Virus record (IMG/VR): IMGVR_UViG_3300021356_000052
Coordinates: 1-39,597 of that record
DNA: 39,597 bases
From: a virus
Direction: 5' to 3' (one strand)
This document shows positions 1 through 7,800 of the stretch, piece by piece. Below the pieces are notes generated by a model. That model made no database searches. It worked only from the letters and a program-made list of their open reading frames with translations, and was not told where the DNA came from. The position numbers and the translations under genes are program-made. Every line of letters begins with the position of its first letter. Position 1 is the stretch's first letter.

Positions 1-181
1 TGTTCGTTCGTGCGGGCAGCAGTCCTATGCCGCCCGCCGCCGTGCGGTCGGATCGCGCTAAGCGATTATAAGGGGGGGGTATATAAAAAACGATGGGTCC
101 CTTTAAGCTATAAACGACCCGATTCGCGAGAGATATATTAAACGCTATATAATTTCAAAATCCGAATTTAAGTTACAAGCA
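1..181. other. Non-coding left edge with GC-rich start
   Basis: No supportable gene starts here. The first 60 bases are strongly GC-rich (CGCCCGCCGCCG tract), unlike the AT-rich remainder. They are followed by a small inverted repeat (ATCGC at 52-56, GCGAT at 62-66, loop of 5), a run of eight G near 72-79 and then AT-rich DNA. A near late-promoter match, TATAAACG, lies at 109-116, and TATAAT at 148-153 could be a weak -10 element, but no -35 box is visible. All three forward frames are open at the left edge, so the tail of an upstream gene could end here; nothing recognisable is encoded. Confidence 0.5.
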
Positions 182-358
182 ATGAGAAAAAATTTTTCGG
201 AAAATTTTGTGACCGTAGAGGTTGATCCTGTAACAGGTGAATATATCGTAGTCTTTCCTGAATGGTTAGTTAATGATATGGGTTGGTACGAAGGTACTGT
301 GTTAGAATGGAACGTCGATGGCGATGAAATTATTCTAAAAGAATCTAAAGATGACTGA
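182..358 (+). CDS. Small AbrB/MazE-like protein
   Basis: The product has 58 residues. The pattern FPEWLVNDMGWYEGT followed by a short hairpin ending in DEIILKE resembles the swapped-hairpin AbrB/MazE fold (in the family, roughly IP..I...LG...GD.L......GIIL). Family members are DNA-binding transition regulators or antitoxins. No toxin partner is seen next to it, so a stand-alone regulator is more likely than a toxin-antitoxin pair. It overlaps the next gene by 8 nt (ATGACTGA), suggesting translational coupling. No clear Shine-Dalgarno sequence precedes the ATG. The domain call is by pattern only; the reading frame itself is convincing from codon content and from the overlap. Confidence 0.72.
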   Translation: MRKNFSENFVTVEVDPVTGEYIVVFPEWLVNDMGWYEGTVLEWNVDGDEIILKESKDD

Positions 359-560
359 TACTACAAAATTTTTCCATATCTACGCAAAAGACGAATGCAT
401 CATGCCTTGTGTAAAGGAAGAAGACTTTAAAGTAACTTGGAACACTTTAAATGCGATGGTTGGTCTAATGCAGACAAACTATCAAGCAAAGGATCTAAGT
501 TACGAAGAAGTTACTATTAATAAGTATTCTTCTGAGTCTGCTGAAGATCATTCTTATTGA
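351..560 (+). CDS. Conserved small phage protein, unknown function
   Basis: The product has 69 residues, is acidic, and contains an FHIYAKDECIMPCVKEEDF stretch followed by a helix-like segment. It has two cysteines about seven residues apart (DECIMPC) but no recognisable metal-binding pattern. I recall similar short proteins in cyanomyoviruses but know of no function. The start codon lies inside the end of the AbrB-like gene, so the two are probably translated together. A 63-nt gap containing two palindromes follows before the next gene. Confidence 0.68.
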   Translation: MTDTTKFFHIYAKDECIMPCVKEEDFKVTWNTLNAMVGLMQTNYQAKDLSYEEVTINKYSSESAEDHSY

Positions 561-576
561 CATAACCTACATAATG

Positions 577-602
577 CAGTATGATTCATACTGAATCGAT
601 TC
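577..602. promoter_or_regulatory. Adjoining palindromes, possible operator
   Basis: CAGTATGATTCATACTG (577-593) is a perfect 8-bp inverted repeat around one central T. It shares its last base with a second perfect palindrome, GAATCGATTC (593-602). Both lie in the short gap before the glycosyltransferase gene. No U-run follows, so this is not an intrinsic terminator. A protein-binding site, perhaps for the AbrB-like product encoded just upstream, is possible but is inference. Confidence 0.4.
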
Positions 603-623
603 ACATTCAAACTTGACCAAATT

Positions 624-1385
624 ATGGCTAAAGGATTTACAGTAAAAGCAAAAACGCCCGTTGCGTCTTCAAAGAAAGAAGAAGAGTTTGATTACGCGAA
701 AGCAAGAGAAATGATTAAAGGTAAGACAGTAGTATTCTGTCTACCTGGACGAGGAGTATCATATATCTTCTTAAAGTCTTTCGTACAACTCTGTTTTGAT
801 CTAGTACAAGCAGGTGCAAGCATTCAAATCTCTCAAGACTATAGTTCCATGGTGAACTTTGCACGTTGCAAGTGTCTTGGAGCAAACGTACTACGTGGAC
901 CTGATCAGATTCCCTGGGATGGTAAACTCAAGTATGACTATCAACTCTGGATTGACTCTGACATTGTGTTCAATACAGAGAAGTTCTACCAACTTGTTCT
1001 GATGGACAAAGATATTGCAGGTGGTTGGTATTGCACTGAAGATGGTCATACTACTTCAGTTGCACACTGGTTGGAAGAAGATGACTTCCGTTCCAACGGT
1101 GGAGTCATGAACCATGAGACTCTTGAAAGCATTCAGAAGCGTCGCAAACCATTTACCGTTGACTACACTGGTTTCGGTTGGTTGCTCATTAAGCACGGTG
1201 TCTTCGAGGACAAAGGTATGCCTTATCCTTGGTTCGCACCTAAGATGCAAGTCTTCGAGTCAGGAGAAGTGCAGGATATGTGCGGCGAAGACGTTTCTTT
1301 CTGCCTTGATGCGAAAGAAGCAGGTTTTGATATCTGGTGCGACCCTCGTATTCGCGTCGGACACGAAAAGACTCGTATCATCTGA
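624..1385 (+). CDS. GT-A-type glycosyltransferase-like protein
   Basis: The product has 253 residues. After a Lys-rich N-terminus, a Rossmann-like opening appears at about residues 32-60 (KTVVFCLPGRGVSYIFLKSF). The acidic nucleotide-sugar/metal motif WIDSDIVF is at about 108-115. A typical GT-A C-terminal block follows near 220-250: CGEDVSFCLDAKEAGFDIW and then a DPRIRVGH stretch whose histidine often completes the metal site in this fold. Cysteines are frequent (about ten). Such genes occur in cyanophages beside tail operons; the sugar donor and acceptor cannot be read from sequence. It may modify a virion protein or a host surface glycan, which is inference. No Shine-Dalgarno sequence is obvious before the chosen ATG. 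Confidence 0.75.
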   Translation: MAKGFTVKAKTPVASSKKEEEFDYAKAREMIKGKTVVFCLPGRGVSYIFLKSFVQLCFDLVQAGASIQISQDYSSMVNFARCKCLGANVLRGPDQIPWDGKLKYDYQLWIDSDIVFNTEKFYQLVLMDKDIAGGWYCTEDGHTTSVAHWLEEDDFRSNGGVMNHETLESIQKRRKPFTVDYTGFGWLLIKHGVFEDKGMPYPWFAPKMQVFESGEVQDMCGEDVSFCLDAKEAGFDIWCDPRIRVGHEKTRII

Positions 1386-1388
1386 TCC

Positions 1389-1580
1389 ATGGCAGAAGAC
1401 CGTTATACTATTCAAGTAAACGGAGAGGTCCTCTTCAAGTCATTATCGCAAGACGAATACTTTGACAGAATGCAGGACCTTGCCTTAGAATATTACCAGC
1501 GAGGCGTCCCTCGTCCTGAGTCTATCCAAACTATTATCATCAACGAAAACGGAGATTTGAACAATGGCAATGCGCTCTAA
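1389..1580 (+). CDS. Small conserved phage protein, unknown
   Basis: The product has 63 residues. It begins three bases after the stop of the glycosyltransferase-like gene and overlaps the next gene by 17 nt, so it belongs to the same compact cluster. A beta-hairpin-like start (YTIQVNGEVLFKSL) is followed by an amphipathic helix (QDEYFDRMQDLALEYYQRG) and a short strand (SIQTIIINENGD). I do not recognise a domain. The predicted mixed fold and acidic composition fit a small soluble protein. Confidence 0.62.
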   Translation: MAEDRYTIQVNGEVLFKSLSQDEYFDRMQDLALEYYQRGVPRPESIQTIIINENGDLNNGNAL

Positions 1581-1713
1581 GGTCGGAATCATCAAGACTG
1601 GTTTCGTCGGCGGAACCCCGAAAAAAACTCGTCAAGGAAACGGGAACGGAACCAAATATGCTGCATCTTCCCGCAATAATGCAAAGAAAAAATATCGCGG
1701 ACAAGGAAAATGA
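1564..1713 (+). CDS. Very small basic protein (49 aa)
   Basis: A 49-residue, strongly basic protein reads MAMRSKVGIIKTGFVGG at its start and ends in KKKYRGQGK, with KKTRQGNGNGTKYAASSRNN between. It starts 17 nt inside the end of the preceding gene and its stop overlaps the next ATG (AATGA), a pattern typical of coupled phage genes. I recall near-identical short basic proteins in other cyanomyoviruses, which supports a real gene despite its size. The composition, rich in Lys, Arg and Gly, suggests nucleic-acid contact or ribosomal-protein-like behaviour, but no function is known to me. Confidence 0.7.
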   Translation: MAMRSKVGIIKTGFVGGTPKKTRQGNGNGTKYAASSRNNAKKKYRGQGK

Positions 1714-2225
1714 AGAATCTGCTCTTTATCTCGGAAGATAAAGAACGGGCACTCATTCAGGAGATGACCTATCGGATGAAAATGGCGAACCTGCCTATTC
1801 ATCCTTCAGATACTTGCTTTCTAATGGTCTCTCCTGACTACTCTGCTGTTGTAACACAACATCTCTCCCATTCGCTTTCAGTGGATCGGGAGATTTTTCA
1901 TATCGAAGCAGTCAATGTACCCTTTCCTGATGAAGATGTACGCGAGTATCGTACTGAGTTTACTCAAAGTTTCATGAAATGGCAGACTCGATGGGATAAA
2001 TTTGTCCTGATTGAGGCAGGAGTCATTCGTGGAGGTAACTATACCTGGATTTGCGATGTTATGACCAAGGCATCAGGTGCTGATATCTGGTCTGTTGCCC
2101 TTTGTGAGAACATTCATAGCAAATTTAAGAGCGATTTTGTCTCTTTGTACTATGATGACGACCAATTTGACTTACATTTCTGGTGGGAACAACCAAACAA
2201 CCATTGGCACTGGCAAAATAAATAG
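1710..2225 (+). CDS. Phosphoribosyltransferase-like phage protein
   Basis: The product has 171 residues. The order of elements recalls type I phosphoribosyltransferases: a flexible middle, a central strand with KFVLIEAGVIRGGNYTWI near residues 96-113 (the place of the family's VDDxxxTG PRPP loop), a following strand with SVALCENIHSKFKSDFV, and a terminal aromatic stretch (HFWWEQ) like the family's FPWE end. The acidic pair and the Thr/Ser of the canonical PRPP loop are not present, so catalysis is doubtful. It follows the 49-residue gene with overlapping start and stop. Two hairpins follow its stop. The fold call is a pattern judgement. Confidence 0.55.
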   Translation: MKNLLFISEDKERALIQEMTYRMKMANLPIHPSDTCFLMVSPDYSAVVTQHLSHSLSVDREIFHIEAVNVPFPDEDVREYRTEFTQSFMKWQTRWDKFVLIEAGVIRGGNYTWICDVMTKASGADIWSVALCENIHSKFKSDFVSLYYDDDQFDLHFWWEQPNNHWHWQNK

Positions 2226-2227
2226 AA

Positions 2228-2270
2228 AAAGGGATAGCAACCCCTTTAAAAGTTCTAAAAACGAACTTTT
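2228..2270 (+). promoter_or_regulatory. Two tandem hairpins before a strong RBS
   Basis: Hairpin 1 pairs AAAGGG (2228-2233) with CCCTTT (2242-2247). Hairpin 2 pairs AAAAGTTC (2248-2255) with GAACTTTT (2263-2270) around a 7-nt loop. The second stem ends exactly where the strong Shine-Dalgarno sequence GGAGG (2271-2275) begins, five bases before the ATG at 2280. AATAAATA (2217-2224), a one-mismatch late-promoter match, overlaps the end of the upstream gene. The structure could slow readthrough transcription, protect an mRNA 5' end or control the downstream start. Confidence 0.5.
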
Positions 2271-2279
2271 GGAGGCAAA

Positions 2280-2528
2280 ATGGCACAAAATCCTGTTCCA
2301 GACCAAGGCAGAGACTTTATTGAGTCGGGAATGACGCTAATTACCGACACAAAATCGGACAAATACCTTGATAGACCAAAACATTCTTACAATCAGTTAA
2401 GAGAAGTGGTCGGTGACAATGTTCATGACCTTGAAAGGCAGACAATGTTGCATGAACAGATCAGAAATGATGAAGATTATGATGATTGGGAGTATGGTAC
2501 TGAACCATCATACGGAAAGAGGGTATAA
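2280..2528 (+). CDS. Small acidic phage protein, unknown
   Basis: The product has 82 residues, is hydrophilic and acidic, with a cluster RNDEDYDDWEYGTEPSYG near the C-terminus and a central helix-like segment. No domain is recognised. It has one of the clearest ribosome-binding sites in the window (GGAGG, 5 nt spacer) directly after a hairpin, so it is probably well translated. Its stop codon is embedded in the late promoter TATAAATA that drives gp25. It therefore sits at the boundary between the small-gene cluster and the baseplate operon. Confidence 0.68.
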   Translation: MAQNPVPDQGRDFIESGMTLITDTKSDKYLDRPKHSYNQLREVVGDNVHDLERQTMLHEQIRNDEDYDDWEYGTEPSYGKRV

Positions 2529-2531
2529 ATA
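2524..2531 (+). promoter_or_regulatory. T4-type late promoter for gp25-gp6-gp7
   Basis: TATAAATA is an exact match to the T4 late consensus recognised by the gp55/gp33/gp45-modified host polymerase. It overlaps the TAA of the upstream gene and lies 18 nt before the gp25 start, leaving room for a short leader. It heads the baseplate wedge operon. Confidence 0.75.
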
Positions 2532-2549
2532 AGGTGAAGAAATACTTTA

Positions 2550-2954
2550 TTGATGGCAAATCAACGAATTTCGCGTTCATTTAAAGATATCAGCTTGTCA
2601 TTTGAACCACATCCAGTGACAAAGGACCTGCCTGCGTTGAGAAATGAGGGCGCGATTCGCAAATCAGTAAGAAATATTGTTCAAACCATAAAGGGAGAGC
2701 GATTCTTTGATTCACTTTTTGGATCAGATGTTCGTTCTGCCCTTTTTGAGTTTATAGATTTTGGTACTGCAACGTTTATTGAATCTCAAATCGCAACTGC
2801 GGTGTTAAATTATGAACCAAGAGTCGAAAATCTAGTCGTAAAGGCAGATCCTAGACCAGATGACAACTCTTTTGATGTTACTTTATATTTTGATGTTGTA
2901 GGATTGGACATACCAACACAAGAATACACTTTTATGCTAGAGGCAACCAGATAA
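2550..2954 (+). CDS. gp25: Baseplate wedge protein gp25 (lysozyme-like)
   Basis: The product has 134 residues, the normal size for T4 gp25. The family signature is clear: a start around SRSFKDISLSFEPHPVTKDL, then NEGAIRKSVRNIVQTIKGER, where the conserved T-x-x-GER motif appears, then a glycine-rich turn before LFEFIDFGTA. gp25 is the structural equivalent of the sheath-initiator protein of contractile systems; it joins the gp6/gp7 core bundle at the inner baseplate and nucleates sheath assembly. Two consecutive ATG codons (2550 and 2553) are possible starts; the second gives the usual MANQRIS-type N-terminus. It is followed by gp6 with a 1-nt gap. Confidence 0.95.
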   Translation: MMANQRISRSFKDISLSFEPHPVTKDLPALRNEGAIRKSVRNIVQTIKGERFFDSLFGSDVRSALFEFIDFGTATFIESQIATAVLNYEPRVENLVVKADPRPDDNSFDVTLYFDVVGLDIPTQEYTFMLEATR

Positions 2955-2955
2955 A

Positions 2956-4854
2956 ATGCCTTTTACTAAGTTCACAAACCTAGACTTTGATCAAATTAAG
3001 ACTCAGATCAAAGATTACCTTCGAGCAAACTCTGATTTTTCGGATTTCGACTTCGAAGGATCCAACTTTTCTGTAATTTTAAATGCACTGGCGTACAATA
3101 CGTATATTAATGCATTTAATGCGAACATGGTTGTCAATGAATCCTTCCTGGATTCAGCAGTCTTAAGAGAAAACGTCGTATCTCTTGCGAGATCGATCGG
3201 ATATGTGCCTAGTTCTAGGACCTGTGCGCGAGCAGAAATCAATTTAAGTGTGTCGGTAAGTACGACGAGTCCAACGATTACTCTAGAGGCGCGTGGACCT
3301 GTCTGTGTAGGTCTAACAAACAACAGTTCGTTTATATTTTCAATTCCAGAAGGCATTACCGCAACTGTAGAGAATGGTATTGCGACCTTTGGAACAGCAG
3401 TAGAACCAATCTCTGTTTTTCAGGGAACTCTACTGAAAAAGACATTTACTGTAGATGGTTCTTTAGATCAAAAATTCGTATTAGATAATTCTTTCATTGA
3501 TACTCAAACTATCGTAGTTAAAGTTGCTGGTGCATCTGAGACTGGAGAAGGTAGAGAGTATAGATTAGTTGATAATATTCTTTCAATTGATGAAACTTCC
3601 GAGATTTACCTAATTCAAGAGGTTCAGGATGAAAAGTATGAACTTCTATTTGGAGATGGTGTATTTGGTAAGAAGTTAGAGAATGGAGCTAAGATTACTG
3701 TTACTTACATCGTAACTGATGGTGCAAATGGTAATGGAGCATCAAACTTTGCATTTGCAGGAACTTTTGTTGACGCTCTCAACAACCCAGTAACTGTAAA
3801 TTCAGTAACTCTAACAACCATCAACAAGAGTGCTAACGGCACTGAGATTGAACCGATTGAGTCTGTTAAGTACTTTGCCCCTAGACTGTATTCCGCGCAG
3901 TACAGAGCGGTCACAGCAAGGGACTATGAGGCGATTATAAGTCAAGTTTACCCCAATACAGAATCTGTATCTGTAGTTGGGGGAGAGGAGTTAGATCCTC
4001 CTAAGTTTGGTACTGTTCAAATTAGTATCAAACCTAAAAATGGAGATTTTATATCTGATTTTGATAAACAACTAATTCTAAGTAGACTGAAAAATTATTC
4101 TCTAACTGGTATTAATCAGTCTATTGTTGATATTAAAGTATTGTATGTTGAAGTTGATTCTTCTGTTTATTACAATACATCTCTAACTGCAAATGTTAAT
4201 GAACTAAAAACAAATATCACAAATTCTTTGCAAGCATATTCAGATTCAGTTGAACTGAATAAGTTTGGAGGTAGATTCAAGTATAGTAAAGTTCTGAACG
4301 TTATTGACAGTGTAGATAGAGCAATTACATCTAATATTACAAAAGTAAAAATTAGAAGAAATCTAAGAGCACTGGTTGGTCAAGCAGCGCAATATGAGTT
4401 GTGCTTTGGTAACGCTTTTCATGTTGATCCTAAAGGATTTAATATTAAGAGTACTGGATTTAAAATCAACGGTGAAACGGATGTAGTTTATCTAACTGAC
4501 ATTCCAAATGCAGATAGAAAGTCTGGAGTTGTCTCTATTGTTAAACCAATTTTAGAAACTGGGGAAAATAGAGTTGTTATCAAATCTGCAGGAACAATTG
4601 ATTATGTAAAAGGAGAAATTATATTAACGACAGTTTTCATTACATCAACTGAAAATACCAATGAAGTAATTGAGATTCAAGCGTTCCCAGAGTCAAATGA
4701 CATTGTAGGTCTCAAAGATCTATATCTGGAGTTTGATGTCTCCAAGAGCAGGATAAATATGGTAAAAGACACGATATCGTCTGGAGAGAAGATATCGGGA
4801 GTTGGTTTCAATGTAACTTCAAGCTATTCAAACGGAGAGCTAAAGAGAGGATAA
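2956..4854 (+). CDS. gp6: Baseplate wedge protein gp6
   Basis: The product has 632 residues, close to the 660 of T4 gp6. The N-terminal block FDQIKTQIKDYLRANSDFSD is followed by the hallmark DFEGSNFSVILNALAYNTYI, then NESFLDSAVLRENVVSLARS, all aligning with T4 gp6 (DYDFEGSRLNVLCDLLAYNT). A mid-protein GDGVFGKKLENG loop and ITVTYIVTDGANGNG match the J-like baseplate family (PF04865-type). gp6 forms the continuous ring that holds the six wedges together with gp25, gp53 and gp7. The C-terminal part carries a beta-rich segment (about 480-590) that looks more variable. It is followed by gp7 with a 1-nt gap and an AGAGAGGA ribosome-binding site. Confidence 0.95.
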   Translation: MPFTKFTNLDFDQIKTQIKDYLRANSDFSDFDFEGSNFSVILNALAYNTYINAFNANMVVNESFLDSAVLRENVVSLARSIGYVPSSRTCARAEINLSVSVSTTSPTITLEARGPVCVGLTNNSSFIFSIPEGITATVENGIATFGTAVEPISVFQGTLLKKTFTVDGSLDQKFVLDNSFIDTQTIVVKVAGASETGEGREYRLVDNILSIDETSEIYLIQEVQDEKYELLFGDGVFGKKLENGAKITVTYIVTDGANGNGASNFAFAGTFVDALNNPVTVNSVTLTTINKSANGTEIEPIESVKYFAPRLYSAQYRAVTARDYEAIISQVYPNTESVSVVGGEELDPPKFGTVQISIKPKNGDFISDFDKQLILSRLKNYSLTGINQSIVDIKVLYVEVDSSVYYNTSLTANVNELKTNITNSLQAYSDSVELNKFGGRFKYSKVLNVIDSVDRAITSNITKVKIRRNLRALVGQAAQYELCFGNAFHVDPKGFNIKSTGFKINGETDVVYLTDIPNADRKSGVVSIVKPILETGENRVVIKSAGTIDYVKGEIILTTVFITSTENTNEVIEIQAFPESNDIVGLKDLYLEFDVSKSRINMVKDTISSGEKISGVGFNVTSSYSNGELKRG

Positions 4855-4855
4855 T

Positions 4856-7800
4856 ATGATACAAACTGGTATCGAATCAAGGGTAAAGGTTCAGGACCTT
4901 ATCGAAGGTCAACTTCCCGAATTCATATTAGATGAAAGTCCAAAAGCAGTAGACTTCCTAAAACAATATTACATTTCTCAAGAATATCAAGGTGGTCCAA
5001 CAGACCTAATTGATAATCTTGATCAGTATCTTACTCTGGAAAATTTAACTCCAGAGAGTATTGTTGGATTTACGTCTCTAACTTCTGCTGCTCCCTCTTC
5101 AGATACCACGATTTCAGTAGAATCGACTAAAGGATTTCCTCAGTCCTATGGTCTACTTAAAATTGATGATGAAATTATCACCTATACTGGTATTACTACT
5201 AATACCTTTACAGGTTGTAAGAGAGGATTTAGTGGTATAACCACATATAGCGACATTAGTAATCCTTCAAACATAACATTCTCTACATCTAGTGCTGAGA
5301 ATCATGATAATTATTCTCCAGTACAGAACCTAAGTTCTTTATTCTTAAAGGAATTTTATAAAAAACTAAAGTATTCTGTAACACCTGGATTAGAAAATAC
5401 TGAATTTGTCTCTAATGTAAATGTAGGCAACTTCATAAAAGAGGCAAGAACTTTTTATCAGGCAAAGGGAACAGAAGAATCATTTAAAATTCTGTATAAA
5501 GTTCTTTATGGAGTAACTCCTAAGATTGTTGATCTTGAGCAGTTCCTATTAAAACCTTCATCTGCAGAATATATCAGAAGAGAAGTAATTCTTGTAGAAA
5601 GAATTAGTGGAGATGTTAACAATCTAATAGGTCAAACTGTATACAGTAGTGCTTCACCTGGAACTAAAGCTGCTGTATCTGAAGTTGAAATCGTAACAAG
5701 AGATAATCAAACTTTCTATAAGATTGGTTTGTTTATTGGTTATAGTGATCAGGATTTAATTGAAGGTACTTTTACTGTAACTGCAAACACTAAGGTACTT
5801 TCTCCTAGAGTAAGAACTGGTTCTTCCGTAGTTACTGTTGATTCTACTGTTGGATTCCCCCAATCTGGAAAAATTACTACTGGTCTAACGACAGTAACCT
5901 ATACTGATAAAACATCCAACCAGTTTTTAGGTTGCACGGTAGTTGATGATCTAGAACCAAAAACTGAAGTAAGATCTGATGAAACTATTTTTGGATATGA
6001 AAACGGAGATCTAACCAAAAAAGTTGAACTGAAAGTATATTCCATTGTATCTGATATACTTTTATCAAAAGATGCTGGTCTTGCCCTACCAAATGAATCT
6101 ATAAAAGTTCTCCATCTTGGAGATCTAATTGATAATCCAGACAATATCAATGATAAGACATACAAGCAAAAATTTGCTAATAGTTGGACTTATAATACAG
6201 CATCTACATTTGAAGTTTCTGGAATTAATACTTCAACAAGAGTATATACTTTATCATCCGATTTAGATAAATCTAGTATTAAAGTAGACGATACTTTCGA
6301 AATTATAAACAATGTTTCGAAAGAAGTTCAATTAAGTGATGCTAGAGTTTCAAGTGTTGATAAAGCAAACAAGCAAGTAACATTATCATATACTGGGTTT
6401 AGCACAGATCCAAATATTCCTCATACAATAAGAAGAGTTGCGAAGAAAACTAGTAGTGACAGAGTTCCTTTGGAATATGGAGATGATACTTTAACGTCTG
6501 ATATTCAGAATGTATATTCTGAATCAGGAAGCGACTTCATGTATGTTGCTTCTAACTCCTTACCATCTTTCTCTTTCAGAAAGAATAGCAATCTAAAGTC
6601 TATTATTGTAGGAACAGGTATAACCTTTATTGGTGCAGCAACTACAGAAAATGGTGCTCTCCAAAGAGAAGTAACAGATGTTGATTATTCTATTATTTCT
6701 TTCCCAACAGCAGTTCCTTTCTTAACTGGTGATGCTGTCGTGTATCAACCAGAAACAACATCCATCATTGGTCTAAACACTGGAGAAACTTACTATACAA
6801 AAGTTCTATCAGACCCCAAGCAAATTAAATTATATCCAGCTCCATCCTTTATTGACACTGACAATTATTTAAAATTTACTCCTTTAAGTCTTGGTGTTGG
6901 AGGTAAGCATACATTTACTATTGAGTCTAAGAATGATAAAAATATTCAACCACAAAAACTTCTTAGAAAGTTCCCATTAAAAGAAGAAATTAAGCAGAAT
7001 AATGGGGAACCTCATGATCAAGAAATGCTTGGCATGTTGGTAAATGGTGTTGAGATTAAGAGTTATAAGTCTCCAGATAAAGTTTTCTATGGACCTCTAT
7101 CTAAGATTGATGTATTGAATCCTGGAACTGGATATGACGTAATCAATCCTCCTCAGATTGTAGTTGCCGATTCTCCTGGTGCAGGAACTACTGCACTAGT
7201 AAGACCTGTTATTAGTGGATCTGTAGAGAAAATATTTGTTGATCCTCAACAGAGAGAACTTGAAAATGTTGTATCTGTAAGTATTGCTGGTGGAAATGGT
7301 TCTGGTGCTATCTTAAAACCAATCACAGAAACAACATTTAAAGAAATTAACTTTGATGCTAGACTTTTAAGCAATTTTGGTGGTGTTGGAGAAGTTGCTG
7401 AAACTATTACTTTCCTATCAGATCATAATTTTAGAGATGGTGAGGAAATCATTTATAAGACAAATGGCAATTCTCCTCTTTCAATTGGAACTTTCTTTGC
7501 ATCGAATGCAGATCAAAATAGATTCCTAGTAAACAATACAAAGTATATCGCTGAATTTATCAACGATAAGACAATCAGACTGTATAACAGCACTTCAGAC
7601 TTTAATGCTGGCATTAATACTATTGGATTTACAACCGCATCCAATTCAGGTGTTCATGCATTTAGAACTTTTGATGGAAAGAAGACTCTCAAAGAAATCA
7701 GAGTATTAGAGGGTGGATCTGGATATCAGAATAGACATCTCTATGTCAAACCTGTAGGAATATCTACGATTGAGAATACTGTTACTTTCATTAATCATAA

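Noticed and set aside
1-141. Open frame at the left edge as a C-terminal gene fragment
   Set aside because: All three forward frames are open for some distance because of GC-rich composition; no protein family is recognisable, and the longest runs across the composition break.
1114-1419. Overlapping 101-residue frame inside the glycosyltransferase-like gene
   Set aside because: It lies in another frame of a strongly supported gene and has no family resemblance.
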